Shown: positions 43,619 through 52,145 of the stretch, piece by piece
How positions within the stretch are numbered: the first letter of the stretch is position 1
Layout: each line of letters opens with the position of its first letter
Assembly: GCA_965216205.1 (NCBI GenBank)
Contig: OZ244139.1
Coordinates: 3,906,001-3,970,000 of the forward strand
Source: CADEDH01 sp965216205
GTDB taxonomy: Bacteria > Actinomycetota > Acidimicrobiia > Acidimicrobiales > SZUA-35
DNA length: 64,000 bases
Direction: 5' to 3'
Translations under genes and position numbers: made by a program
The notes under the pieces: model-generated
What the model was told of the DNA's origin: nothing
Databases searched by the model: none
The model's input: the letters and a program-made list of their open reading frames with translations, nothing else

Positions 43619-44665
43619 CTGCCGGTCGGTCTCGAAGACGATCCGTGTCGGCTCCCCGCGGTCATGATCGTCGGGCTTCGGCCCGGTCCGAGCCGAGCCA
43701 TCGTGGTCGACTCGGGCCTCGACCCGGTAGCGACCGTCGCCGAACCGGGCATCCGTCACCACGATCGGGAGCGGACCGTCGACGTCGGGACGCAACGCGG
43801 TCGACGGCACGACCGCCTCGCGCCGGCCCACTGGCCACGAGCCCGACACCATCCCGGGCTGGATGGCGCTCGGCTCGATCGAGCCCAGCTCGAATCGACC
43901 CAGCGCCACGCAACCGTCGGAGCCGATGTCGACTCGCCACCGGTTCGGATGGCCGAGGAACTCCGCCACGAACGACGACGCCGGGCGCCGCCACAACTGC
44001 TCCGGCCGACCGATCTGGACGAGGCGCCCCTCGGCCAGAACGGCGACCCGATCGGCGAGGGCGAACGCCTCGACCTGATCGTGGGTGACGTGCAGCGCGG
44101 TCTGCCCGAGCTCCCGCAATAGTCGGCGCACCTCGCCGGTGAGCTGCTCCCGGAGGACCCGATCGAGCGAACCGAACGGCTCGTCGAGCATGAGCAGGGC
44201 GGGGCGCGGCGCGAGCGCCCGGGCCAGCGCCACCCGCTGCGCCTCGCCGCCCGACAGCTCCGTTACGGAACGGCCGCCGAACGACGACAGCCCGACCAGT
44301 TCGAGGAGCTCGTCGACCCGAGCCGCTCGCCGGTCGGCGTCGATCGACTGCATCGCCAGTCCGAACCCCACGTTGTCGGCCACCGACAGGTGGGGGAACA
44401 GCGCATGGTCCTGGAACATGAGACCGAGGTCGCGCTTGTGGGTCGGCACACCGTCGAGCGGTCGCCCGCCCGCTTCGATCGTGCCGGCTGCCAATGGTTC
44501 CAGACCAGCGATCGCCCGCAGCAGGGTGCTCTTGCCGCTCCCGCTCGGCCCGATCACCGCCACTATCTCGCCGGCGGCCACGTCGAGTGAGAGCCCGTCG
44601 ACGGCCACCGTCGAACCGAATCGCACCGTCACGTCGCGCAGCGCCAGACCACCCGCTTCGCTCAC
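43541..44665 (-). CDS. thiQ: Thiamine ABC transporter ATP-binding protein
   Basis: 374 residues. Walker A GPSGSGKST, Q-loop FQDHALFP, signature LSGGEAQRVALARAL and Walker B LLMLDEP are intact, followed by His switch HVTHD. It is longer than typical ThiQ (~230) because of a ~130-residue TOBE-like C-terminal extension, as in iron or polyamine importers. The assignment to thiamine comes from the TPP riboswitch at the head of the operon. The GTG overlaps the permease stop. The 3' end overlaps the convergent solenoid gene. Confidence 0.85.
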   Translation of the reverse strand: MSEAGGLALRDVTVRFGSTVAVDGLSLDVAAGEIVAVIGPSGSGKSTLLRAIAGLEPLAAGTIEAGGRPLDGVPTHKRDLGLMFQDHALFPHLSVADNVGFGLAMQSIDADRRAARVDELLELVGLSSFGGRSVTELSGGEAQRVALARALAPRPALLMLDEPFGSLDRVLREQLTGEVRRLLRELGQTALHVTHDQVEAFALADRVAVLAEGRLVQIGRPEQLWRRPASSFVAEFLGHPNRWRVDIGSDGCVALGRFELGSIEPSAIQPGMVSGSWPVGRREAVVPSTALRPDVDGPLPIVVTDARFGDGRYRVEARVDHDGSARTGPKPDDHDRGEPTRIVFETDRQLGPGDRLQLAVDVDQLHVVGHGGGG

Positions 44666-46299
44666 AGGAGGGTCACCCCATCGGTCCGACGCCACTCGAT
44701 GAGGGCGGCGATGGCCGCCACCAGCAGCCCGATGACGACGCTCAACGCGAGGGCCTGGCCTCGGAGGGCGGCGCCCGGCTGGGACACGAGGCGGAAGACG
44801 GCGAGCGGCGCGGTGAACGAGTCCTCCCCGCGGGCCAGGAACGACGTGGCCCCGAACTCGCCGATGCTGACGGCCGCGGCGAAGCCGGCGCCGGTGATCG
44901 CCGCTCCCCGCACCAGCGGCCAGTCGACCCGTCGCTGCACGACGCTGGGCGGGGCGCCGAGCGTGGCCGCCGCCTCCCGCAGCCGCGGGTCGATCGACCG
45001 CAACGCCGGCACCACCGCCGCCAGTACGAACGGCAGGCCGACGACGGCGTGGGAGAGCGGCACGAGCCAGATCGAGCGGCGAAGGTCGAACACGGCGAAC
45101 CCCACGAGGTAGCCGAAGCCGAGCGTCACCGCCGAGACGCCGAGCGGCACGAGGGTGAGCGTCTCCAGCACCCGCCCGAGTCGACCACCGGCGGTCACCG
45201 CCACCGCCGCCGCCACGCCGATCGCGCTGGCCACGATCGCAGCGAGGGCGGCGAACGCCAGCGACGTCCCGAGGGCCCGGACCGCGCTCACCGGGAGCAG
45301 GTCGCCGACCTCGAACAGTCGCTGGTAGTGATCGAGGCCGTACCCGCCGCCGGTCGACAGCGAGCCCTCCACGAGCACGCCGATCGGTGCGACCACGACG
45401 ACCGCCACGAGGCCCAGTCCGGCTGCGATGTGCAGGCGCTGAAGCGGGCCGGTCGGGCGGGCGGCGAGCGGGCGCCTGCGTCCCTGGTCGCGCCGCGACA
45501 GGCGCCGCTGGAAGCGGGCCGACGCCGTGGCGAGCGCCAGCACCGCGATGACCTGGACGAGGGCGAGCACCGCCGCCACGTCGAACTCGATCCGCCGCAC
45601 CGCGTAGCGGTAGATCTCGGTCTCGACCGTCGCCCTGGACGGACCGCCGAGGATCTGGATGATCCCGAAGCTGGTGAAGGAGAAGAGGAACACCAGCACC
45701 GCGGCGGCCGCGATCACCGGTGCGAGCCTGGGGAGGGTGACCGAGCGGAAGGTCCGCCACCGGCCGGCGCCGAGGACGCGGGCCGACTCCTCGATCCGGC
45801 GATCGGCCCGCGCCCAGAACCCGCCGACGATGCGGACCACGACCGCCACGTTGAAGAAGACGTGGGCGGCGAGGATGGCGCCGACCGACGGTGCATCGAG
45901 CCGGGGAAGCCGATCGAACAGCTCGGCGAAGGCCGATGCGACGACGACGGTCGGCAGCACGAACGGCACCACCGCCATCGCCCGGACCGTCCGCCGGCCT
46001 GCGAACTCGTAGCGGGCGAGCACGTGGGCGATCGGGAGACCCACGGCGAGTGTCAGCGCGGTCGATGCTGTCGCCTGGGCGAGGGTGAACCCGATCACGT
46101 CGACGACGGTGCGGCGGCCGACGATGGCGACGAGCCGGTCGAGCCCGACCCCGCCCAGGCTCCGCGCCAGGACCGCCACCAGCGGCCACACCACGAACAC
46201 CGCGAGGAACGCAAGCGTCGCGACCCCTCCGGCCGTGGCGAGGGTTCCTCGCCGGGCGCCGGTCAGCGGAGCACGATCTCGGCCCACCGCTCCGTCCAT
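44662..46299 (-). CDS. thiP: Thiamine ABC transporter permease, two-domain
   Basis: 545 residues with about 12 membrane helices, two fused permease domains. EAA-type loops occur twice (ARVLGAGRWRTFRSVTLPRL and AATLGAPPSVVQRRVDWPLV). This matches ThiP/FbpB architecture. The ATG chosen overlaps the end of the substrate-binding protein gene by 37 nt; a GTG at 46287 is an alternative. Second in the thiB-thiP-thiQ operon. Confidence 0.88.
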   Translation of the reverse strand: MDGAVGRDRAPLTGARRGTLATAGGVATLAFLAVFVVWPLVAVLARSLGGVGLDRLVAIVGRRTVVDVIGFTLAQATASTALTLAVGLPIAHVLARYEFAGRRTVRAMAVVPFVLPTVVVASAFAELFDRLPRLDAPSVGAILAAHVFFNVAVVVRIVGGFWARADRRIEESARVLGAGRWRTFRSVTLPRLAPVIAAAAVLVFLFSFTSFGIIQILGGPSRATVETEIYRYAVRRIEFDVAAVLALVQVIAVLALATASARFQRRLSRRDQGRRRPLAARPTGPLQRLHIAAGLGLVAVVVVAPIGVLVEGSLSTGGGYGLDHYQRLFEVGDLLPVSAVRALGTSLAFAALAAIVASAIGVAAAVAVTAGGRLGRVLETLTLVPLGVSAVTLGFGYLVGFAVFDLRRSIWLVPLSHAVVGLPFVLAAVVPALRSIDPRLREAAATLGAPPSVVQRRVDWPLVRGAAITGAGFAAAVSIGEFGATSFLARGEDSFTAPLAVFRLVSQPGAALRGQALALSVVIGLLVAAIAALIEWRRTDGVTLL

Positions 46300-47411
46300 G
46301 CCGCCCGGTTCGCTTCGATCTCCTCGGGGGGGAGGGTGAGGGATCGGTCGGGTGTGGCCAGATTGGCCGAGTACACCTCGGGGACCTCCACCTCGGCGTT
46401 GGCCGGGCTCACGAACATGTTGAGTGGGATGTCGGACTGGAACGTGTCCGACAGCAGGAAGTCGATCAGCTTGGCCGCTGCTTCGGGTTCGTCGGTGCCG
46501 GCGAGGATCCCGGCGAACTCGATCTGGCGCCAGCAGGCATCGAGCAGCACGCCGGTGGGCGGCTCGTCGACCGGCGGGTCGGCGAAGACCACCTCCGCCA
46601 CCGGGCTCGACGCGTACGACGTGACGAGAGCCTTGTCGCCGCCACCGGCAACGAACTCGCCGTAGTAGGCCTCGTTCCAGCCGGCGGTGACGGTCACGCC
46701 GCCGTCGGCGAGGCGCTGCCAGTAGTCCTCCCAGCCGTCCTCGCCGAACGCCGCGATGGTGGTGAGCAGGAACGCGAACCCGGGCGACGACGACTCGGGG
46801 TCCTCGGTCACGAACGACGACGCGAACTCGGGCGAGGCCAGATCGTCGAGGGTGGCCGGGACGGCGCCGCCGGGGAGGGCGTCGGTCCAGTAGTTGACGC
46901 ACACGTCGCCGACGTCGATCGGGGTGACGCGGTGCTCGTCGTCGAGCTCGAGCTCGTCGGGGACGGCGTCGAGCGTGGGTGACTCGTAGGGGATGAAGAG
47001 ATCGGCGTCGAGGCCCCGCTGGAGGAAGGTGTTGTCGATCCCGAACAGCACGTCGGCCTCGGGTTGGCCTGCGGTGAGCACCGCCCGCGACACGATCTCG
47101 CCGGCGTCGCCACCGGCGACGAGGTCGACCGTGATGCCGGTGTCGGCGGTGAACGTCTCGAACAGGCCGTCGGTCACCAGGAACGAGTCGTGGGTGAGGA
47201 GGCGAACGGTGACACCGTCGGTGTCGGCAGCGGCGACGCTCTCGGCGGTGAGCGCCTCGCCACCGTCGCCGTCGGCGCTGTCGCTGCAGGCTGCGGTGAC
47301 CAGGATGAGCAAGGCCAGGATCGCGGTGGCGACGGTGGGGCGGCCAGGGCTGTGGCTGTGGCTGGAGCCGGGGGGCAGACCGCTGCGGGCCTGCAAGCTG
47401 GATGGCGACAC
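46263..47411 (-). CDS. thiB: Thiamine-binding lipoprotein of an ABC transporter
   Basis: 382 residues. A lipobox (LVTAAC) follows a hydrophobic stretch. The mature fold matches ThiB/TbpA-type type 2 binding proteins (TVRLLTHDSFLVTDGLFETF, GGDAGEIVSRAVLTAGQPEADV, FGIDNTFL, IDVGDVCVNYW). The GTG start with GGAGG upstream was chosen because the longer open frame lies inside the riboswitch. It binds thiamine or a relative outside the membrane. Confidence 0.9.
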   Translation of the reverse strand: MSPSSLQARSGLPPGSSHSHSPGRPTVATAILALLILVTAACSDSADGDGGEALTAESVAAADTDGVTVRLLTHDSFLVTDGLFETFTADTGITVDLVAGGDAGEIVSRAVLTAGQPEADVLFGIDNTFLQRGLDADLFIPYESPTLDAVPDELELDDEHRVTPIDVGDVCVNYWTDALPGGAVPATLDDLASPEFASSFVTEDPESSSPGFAFLLTTIAAFGEDGWEDYWQRLADGGVTVTAGWNEAYYGEFVAGGGDKALVTSYASSPVAEVVFADPPVDEPPTGVLLDACWRQIEFAGILAGTDEPEAAAKLIDFLLSDTFQSDIPLNMFVSPANAEVEVPEVYSANLATPDRSLTLPPEEIEANRAAWTERWAEIVLR

Positions 47412-47421
47412 GATGGTGGTC

Positions 47422-47523
47422 CTCCCTTGCGCTGGTATTACCCAGATCAGGTTCACGGGTCGACGGTGCGGAACCCGATGAAGGGTGACCGTCCTCTCAG
47501 CCCGGCTGTCCCGAGCTCCCCGG
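47422..47523 (-). promoter_or_regulatory. TPP riboswitch (THI element)
   Basis: On the minus strand the conserved parts are present in order: GGGCTGAGAGG, then ACCCTTC, then GAACCTGATCTGGGTAATACC followed by AGCG. It precedes thiB by a short gap that holds GGAGG. Pairing of the GGGAGG region with the switch would let TPP block translation. This is the main evidence that the operon moves thiamine. Confidence 0.95.
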
Positions 47524-47545
47524 TTGTGTTCGGTTGTGGCTGCTC

Positions 47546-47551
47546 ATTGTA
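47546..47551 (-). promoter_or_regulatory. -10 box of the thiBPQ operon
   Basis: TACAAT on the minus strand, placed so that the transcript starts about 15 nt before the riboswitch. A -35 box is not obvious. Confidence 0.55.
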
Positions 47552-47642
47552 GACCGATGGGCCCTCGCCGCACGTCGACCCGGACCCCGACCGCCTGGTG
47601 GCGGCGTGGCGACCGCCGGGTGCGCGGCGGCACACTGCACCG

Positions 47643-48131
47643 GTGACACCTGCGATCACGATGCTGGAGCGGTCCGAGATCGCCCATCGGGTGCTCGCCT
47701 ACGAGCACGATCCGTCGGTCGACGCCTACGGACTCGAAGCGGCCGACGCGCTCGGCCTCGATCCGGCGCTGGTGTTCAAGACGCTCGTCGTCGCCCTCGA
47801 CGGTGGCGACCGGAGCCAGCACGCCGTGGCGGTGGTGCCGGTGAGCGCATCGCTCGACCTGAAGGCGATAGCGGCCGCGGCTGGCGTCAAGCGGGCCACG
47901 ATGGCCGATCCCGCCGACGCCGAGCGCATCACCGGCTATGTCCGGGGCGGCATCAGCCCGCTCGGGCAGAGGAAGCGGCTGCCGACCTTCGTCGACTCGT
48001 CGGCCGAGGGATCCGACGCCGTGTACGTGAGCGGGGGCCGTCGAGGACTCGACATCGAGCTGGCCCCGGCCGACCTCGTCACGCTCACCGGCGGTGGGTT
48101 CGCCTCGATCGCCACCGGGAGCGACCGCTAA
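47643..48131 (+). CDS. ybaK: YbaK/EbsC-type Cys-tRNA(Pro) deacylase
   Basis: 162 residues. AHRVLAYEHDP, FKTLVVALDGG, the KRATMADPADAERITGYVRGGISPLG block and LPTFVDSSA are family motifs; the Lys needed for editing lies in the FKTL strand. It frees proline tRNA that carries cysteine by mistake. The GTG before TPAITMLERSEI fits the family N-terminus and has a weak CACACT box 6 nt upstream. Confidence 0.92.
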   Translation: MTPAITMLERSEIAHRVLAYEHDPSVDAYGLEAADALGLDPALVFKTLVVALDGGDRSQHAVAVVPVSASLDLKAIAAAAGVKRATMADPADAERITGYVRGGISPLGQRKRLPTFVDSSAEGSDAVYVSGGRRGLDIELAPADLVTLTGGGFASIATGSDR

Positions 48132-48226
48132 CGTCGCTCGTCACGGGGCACTCGTCGGCGTCGGGCGACAGCGCTCCCGGACATCGACCGTGTCATCGGA
48201 TCGGATCATCGGACGAAGGGGGAACC

Positions 48227-49636
48227 ATGACCACAGCCGCCGACGGCAGGGGGGTCGCCCGGTCGTCAGGCCCGTCGTACCGCTCGATCATCGCCACCGA
48301 CCCGAACCCGCCGCCGCCCCCGGTGAGCGACGAATCCTACGAGTGGGTGGCGGCCGACGACATCGACGTGGCCCGGTACGTGAGCCGGGAACACCACGAC
48401 CGGGAGATGACCGAGTTGTGGCCACGGGTGTGGCAGATGGCGTGCCGCCTCGAGCACCTGCCGAACGTCGGCGACCACGTGGTCTACGAGGTGGGCGACC
48501 TGTCGCTGATCGTGGTCCGGGTGGCCGACGATGGGACGGCCACGCCCGACTCGCCGTCGATCCGGGCGTTCCACAACTCGTGCCTCCACCGGGGGACGAC
48601 GTTGGTGGAGGGCTCGGGCAACGTGGCGTTCTTCAAGTGCCCGTTCCACGGGTTCGCCTGGAGCCTCGACGGCACCTTCCGCGGCATGCCGGCGCCGTGG
48701 GACTTCCCCCACGTGGAGGCGTCGTCGTTCTGCCTTCCGGAGGCGGCGGTTGCGATCTGGGGCGGGTTCGTGATGGTCAACCCGGACCGGTCGGCCGAAC
48801 CGTTCGAGCGGTACTCGACCCCGTTGGCCGCGCACTTCGACCCGTACCCGCTCGACGACCGCTACGTCGCCCACCACGGGTGTCAGGTGGTCGATGCCAA
48901 CTGGAAGGTCACCCAGGAGGCGTTCATGGAGGGTTACCACATCGCCACCACCCATCCCCACACGATCCGCTTCGCCAACGATCTCGACTGCGCCTACGAC
49001 ACCTACGGCCCGAACGTGAGCCGGCTCATCCAGGCGCTGGCGGTGCCGGCCACCCACCTCGTCGGTCAGGTCTCCCAGCACGAGATCGCATCGATCGTGC
49101 AACGGATGCTGCCCCGGGCGGATCGGCTCGACGTGCCCGACGACGTGGAGGCGCGTCCGTGGCTGGCCGCCCGGTTCCGTGAGTCGGTCGGAAAGCTGTG
49201 GCGGACCGACCTGTCGGCGGCCAGCGAGGCCGAGATGCTCGACAGCATCCAGTACTTCCTCTTCCCGAACTTCTTCCCGTGGGCCGGCTACGCACTGCCG
49301 ATCACCTACCGGTTCCGTCCGTGGGACGACGACCCCAACCGATCGCTGATGGAGATCATGCTGCTCCACCCCCGACCCGACGACGGCGACTGGGAGACCG
49401 CCACTCCCCACTGGCTCGAACCCGGTGAGACGTGGTGCAACGCCCCCGGCTTCGAGCAGCTCGGCATGGTCATCGACCAGGACATGGCCAACCTCCCACG
49501 CATCCAGCGCGGCCTGCGGGCAGCCGCCCATCGCACGGTCACACTCAGCGACTACCAGGAGGTGCGGATCCGCCACTTCCACGCCCGCCTCGACCACTAC
49601 GTGCCACCCCCGCCACCCCCGCCACCCCCGACCTAG
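48227..49636 (+). CDS. Rieske [2Fe-2S] oxygenase alpha subunit with polyproline tail
   Basis: 469 residues. Cluster ligands are in NSCLHRGTTL and KCPFHGFAW. The iron site is in NWKVTQEAFMEGYHIATTHPH, and the C-terminal half is the SRPBCC-like catalytic domain. It differs from the oxygenase at 0.7 kb in length and iron-site type. GGGGGAA lies before the ATG. The last residues are VPPPPPPPPPT, encoded by three exact CCACCCCCG units, so this end is probably recent. Substrate unknown. Confidence 0.92.
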   Translation: MTTAADGRGVARSSGPSYRSIIATDPNPPPPPVSDESYEWVAADDIDVARYVSREHHDREMTELWPRVWQMACRLEHLPNVGDHVVYEVGDLSLIVVRVADDGTATPDSPSIRAFHNSCLHRGTTLVEGSGNVAFFKCPFHGFAWSLDGTFRGMPAPWDFPHVEASSFCLPEAAVAIWGGFVMVNPDRSAEPFERYSTPLAAHFDPYPLDDRYVAHHGCQVVDANWKVTQEAFMEGYHIATTHPHTIRFANDLDCAYDTYGPNVSRLIQALAVPATHLVGQVSQHEIASIVQRMLPRADRLDVPDDVEARPWLAARFRESVGKLWRTDLSAASEAEMLDSIQYFLFPNFFPWAGYALPITYRFRPWDDDPNRSLMEIMLLHPRPDDGDWETATPHWLEPGETWCNAPGFEQLGMVIDQDMANLPRIQRGLRAAAHRTVTLSDYQEVRIRHFHARLDHYVPPPPPPPPPT

Positions 49637-49661
49637 CTCCCGCTCGCCCCAGACCCCGCCG

Positions 49662-49876
49662 GTTCTGCCGGTTCTGCCGGTCCACCACCCCACCCCGCTG
49701 CGTTCTGCCGGTCCACCGCCCCACCCCGCCGCGTTCTGCCGGTCCACCGCCCCGACTATGGCGCGTCCCGACCGGCAGAACCGGCAGCAGCGGTGCACCC
49801 GACCGGCAAAACCGGCAGCAACGGTGCACCCCGACCGGCAGAACCGGCAGCAACGGTGCACCCCGACCGGCAGAAC
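49662..49876. repeat. Inverted pair of ~31-bp tandem arrays
   Basis: Left arm: GTTCTGCCG at 49662, 49671, 49702 and 49733, with units ~31 bp. Right arm: the complement CGGCAGAAC (one copy CGGCAAAAC) at 49773, 49804, 49836 and 49868, again ~31-32 bp. The centre is near 49757. The ~215-bp block could fold into a large cruciform or a set of hairpins. The rest of the 334-nt gap before pncB holds only the pncB promoter. Confidence 0.75.
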
Positions 49877-49930
49877 GACCCCCACGGGTGAGGAGCAAGG
49901 AGGGTGACGGATGGCCAGTTGCGGCTTTTT

Positions 49931-49957
49931 GTCGACCTGACTTATTGTGACGTCGAC
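49931..49957. promoter_or_regulatory. Candidate NrtR operator at the pncB promoter
   Basis: Two GTCGAC sites, 15 nt apart, flank the box TATTGT (49943-49948), a likely -10. The pncB ATG follows with AAGG upstream. Since the next gene is NrtR, a binding site here is expected, though this sequence differs from NrtR sites I know. Confidence 0.4.
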
Positions 49958-49970
49958 CGAAAGGTGCGCC

Positions 49971-51302
49971 ATGGGCACTCCCACGTCGTTGCTGACCGAC
50001 CGCTACGAGCTCACGATGGTCGACGCGGCCCTCGCCAACGGCATGGCCGACAAGCGGGCCGTGTTCGAGGTGTTCACCCGCTCGCTGCCGACGGGCCGCA
50101 GTTACGGCATCGTCGGCGGAACCGCCAGGGCCCTCGCCGCCATCACCGACTTCCGGTTCGGTGACGAAGAGCTCCGATGGCTCGACGCCAACCGGATCGT
50201 CTCCACGACCGCCCTCGACTACCTCGCCGACTACCGGTTCTCGGGCGACGCCTGGGGATTCCTGGAGGGCGACGTCTACCTGCAGGCATCGCCGGTGCTG
50301 ACGATCGAAGCGACCTTCGCCGAGGCGGTGGCGCTCGAGACGGTGCTGCTGTCGATCTTCAACCACGACTCGGCGATCGCGTCGGCGATGGCCCGCATGT
50401 CGGACGCCGCAGGAGACCGGGCGGTCATCGAAGGCGGATCGCGGCGGGTCCACGAGCGGGCCGGGGTATCCGCCGCCCGCGCCGCCTACCTCGCCGGGGC
50501 GGGCGCCACGTCCAACCTGGAGGCGGGCCGCAGCTTCGACATCCCCACGATCGGCACGATCGCCCACGCCTTCATCCTCGCCCACGCCACCGAGCGCGAA
50601 GCGTTCGAGGCCCAGCACGCGATGCTCGGCTCCGATACCGTCTATCTCGTCGACACCTACGACATCGCGGCGGGCATCCGCACGGCGGTCGACGTCGCCG
50701 GGACCGGTATCGGCGGGATCCGCATCGACTCGGGCGACCTGGCCCTCGAAGCGAAGCAGGCCCGGGAGCTGCTGGACGAGCTCGGGGCCGTCGGGGCGTC
50801 GATCATCGTGTCGGGCGATCTCGACGAGTGGTCGATACTCGAGCTGGAGAGTGCCCCGATCGACGCCTATCTCGTCGGCACGAACCTGATCACCGGTTCG
50901 GGCCACCCGACGGCGTCGATGGTCTACAAGCTGGTGGCGATCGAGAACGACGGCGGTGAGCTGGTCTCCGTCGCGAAGCGGTCCCTGGGAAAGGGGACCG
51001 TCGGCGGGCGGAAGGCGGCGTTCCGGGTCCTCGACGGCGACGGCCGCCTCGACCACGATGTGCTGGTGCCCGACAACGCCGTTCCCATCGATGCGATCGC
51101 CGGTCCGGGTCGTCGGCTCCAGGTACCGCTCATCACCGACGGCGCCGTCGTCGGCCAACCGTCGCTCGACGCGACGCGGGCGTGGAGCGAGCAGTGCCGC
51201 AACGAGTTGCCGGTCCTGGCCCGCTGTCCCGACCCCGAGGTGTCGTTCGAGATCCACGTGCGGGAACCGCAGGAGAGCCGGGCGCCCGTGGGCGCGCCAT
51301 GA
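49971..51302 (+). CDS. pncB: Nicotinate phosphoribosyltransferase
   Basis: 443 residues. TSLLTDRYELTMVDAALANG at the start, SGGTARALA-like loop, HAFILAHATEREAF, RIDSGDLALEAKQARELL and VGTNLITGSGHPTASMVYKL are all family hallmarks. It makes nicotinate mononucleotide from nicotinate and PRPP in the NAD salvage pathway. The stop overlaps the NrtR start as ATGA. Confidence 0.96.
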   Translation: MGTPTSLLTDRYELTMVDAALANGMADKRAVFEVFTRSLPTGRSYGIVGGTARALAAITDFRFGDEELRWLDANRIVSTTALDYLADYRFSGDAWGFLEGDVYLQASPVLTIEATFAEAVALETVLLSIFNHDSAIASAMARMSDAAGDRAVIEGGSRRVHERAGVSAARAAYLAGAGATSNLEAGRSFDIPTIGTIAHAFILAHATEREAFEAQHAMLGSDTVYLVDTYDIAAGIRTAVDVAGTGIGGIRIDSGDLALEAKQARELLDELGAVGASIIVSGDLDEWSILELESAPIDAYLVGTNLITGSGHPTASMVYKLVAIENDGGELVSVAKRSLGKGTVGGRKAAFRVLDGDGRLDHDVLVPDNAVPIDAIAGPGRRLQVPLITDGAVVGQPSLDATRAWSEQCRNELPVLARCPDPEVSFEIHVREPQESRAPVGAP

Positions 51303-52096
51303 GTGTCGAGCTCGACACCGACACCGAGGAGGAGTTCCTCGCCACCTACGATCCGAGCTCGTACCCACCGATGGCGGTCATCGCCGAGGTGGCGCTGTTC
51401 ACCCTGCGCGACGAGGGGCTCTGCCTGCTGCTGATCGAACGGCGCAACCATCCCCACCGTGGCCGGTTCGCGCTGCCGAGCTGGTTCATGCAGCCCGACG
51501 AGTCGATCGAGACGACCGCCCGCCGGGCGCTCGTCGAGGAGACGTCGCTGGCCCTCGATCCCAGCCACCTCGAACAGCTCCGGACCTACTCCACACCCGG
51601 CCGCGATCCACGGGACACCAAGGTCAGGATCACGTCGGTCGCGTACCTTGCGTTCATGCCCGACCCGGGCCAGCCCGAGCCGGGCACCGATGTGCGGTCG
51701 GCGGCGTTCGTGCCGGTGGACGACCTCGGCGGGGTGACCGAGGGCGGCCGGGTCGAGCTGGCGTTCGATCACGCCACGATCATCACCCACGCCCTCGAAC
51801 GACTCGCAGCGAAGCTCGAGTACACGACGGTGGCTGCGGCATTCCTGCCCGAGCGCTTCACGTTGGCGGAGCTGCGGGAGATCTACGAGACCGTGTGGGG
51901 CACCCGGCTCGATCCGGCCAACTTCACCCGGAAGGTCACCGGTGTCGACGGTTTCGTGTCGCCGCTGTCGGCACGCCGAAAGACGGGTGGCCGCTCGGCC
52001 CAGCTGTTCACCCGCGGCGAGGCACGGTGGATGCTCCCCCCTATGCTCCGCCCCGACCGGACGACGGGCTCGCTCCGCTCCCCCACCGGCCCCTGA
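51299..52096 (+). CDS. nrtR: NrtR, Nudix-fold regulator of NAD metabolism
   Basis: 265 residues. The N-terminal ~150 residues are a Nudix-type domain whose box is degenerate (SWFMQPDESIETTARRALVEET; the leading Gly is missing), as expected for an ADP-ribose-binding sensor rather than a hydrolase. The C-terminal winged helix is FTLAELREIYETVWGTRLDPANFTRKV. It would repress pncB when NAD is plentiful. Co-translated with pncB. Confidence 0.9.
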   Translation: MSVELDTDTEEEFLATYDPSSYPPMAVIAEVALFTLRDEGLCLLLIERRNHPHRGRFALPSWFMQPDESIETTARRALVEETSLALDPSHLEQLRTYSTPGRDPRDTKVRITSVAYLAFMPDPGQPEPGTDVRSAAFVPVDDLGGVTEGGRVELAFDHATIITHALERLAAKLEYTTVAAAFLPERFTLAELREIYETVWGTRLDPANFTRKVTGVDGFVSPLSARRKTGGRSAQLFTRGEARWMLPPMLRPDRTTGSLRSPTGP

Positions 52097-52105
52097 CCCA
52101 CCAAC

Positions 52106-52138
52106 CCCGCACGCTGGTGTCTGACACCAGTGTGCGGG
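52106..52138. repeat. Convergent-gap hairpin repeat, copy 5, strong terminator
   Basis: CCCGCAC-G-CTGGTGTC then TGACACCAG-T-GTGCGGG, a nearly perfect ~16-bp stem. It lies between the convergent nrtR and cysS genes, and shares the GGTGTC/GACACC core of the family. Confidence 0.75.
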
Positions 52139-52145
52139 GGTGGTG

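Noticed and set aside
47412..47456. Longer start for the thiamine-binding protein
   Set aside because: The added codons are the 3' part of the TPP riboswitch.
49640..49900. Possible CRISPR array from regular ~31-bp units
   Set aside because: Units are near-contiguous without unique spacers, and they reverse direction half-way; no cas genes are present.
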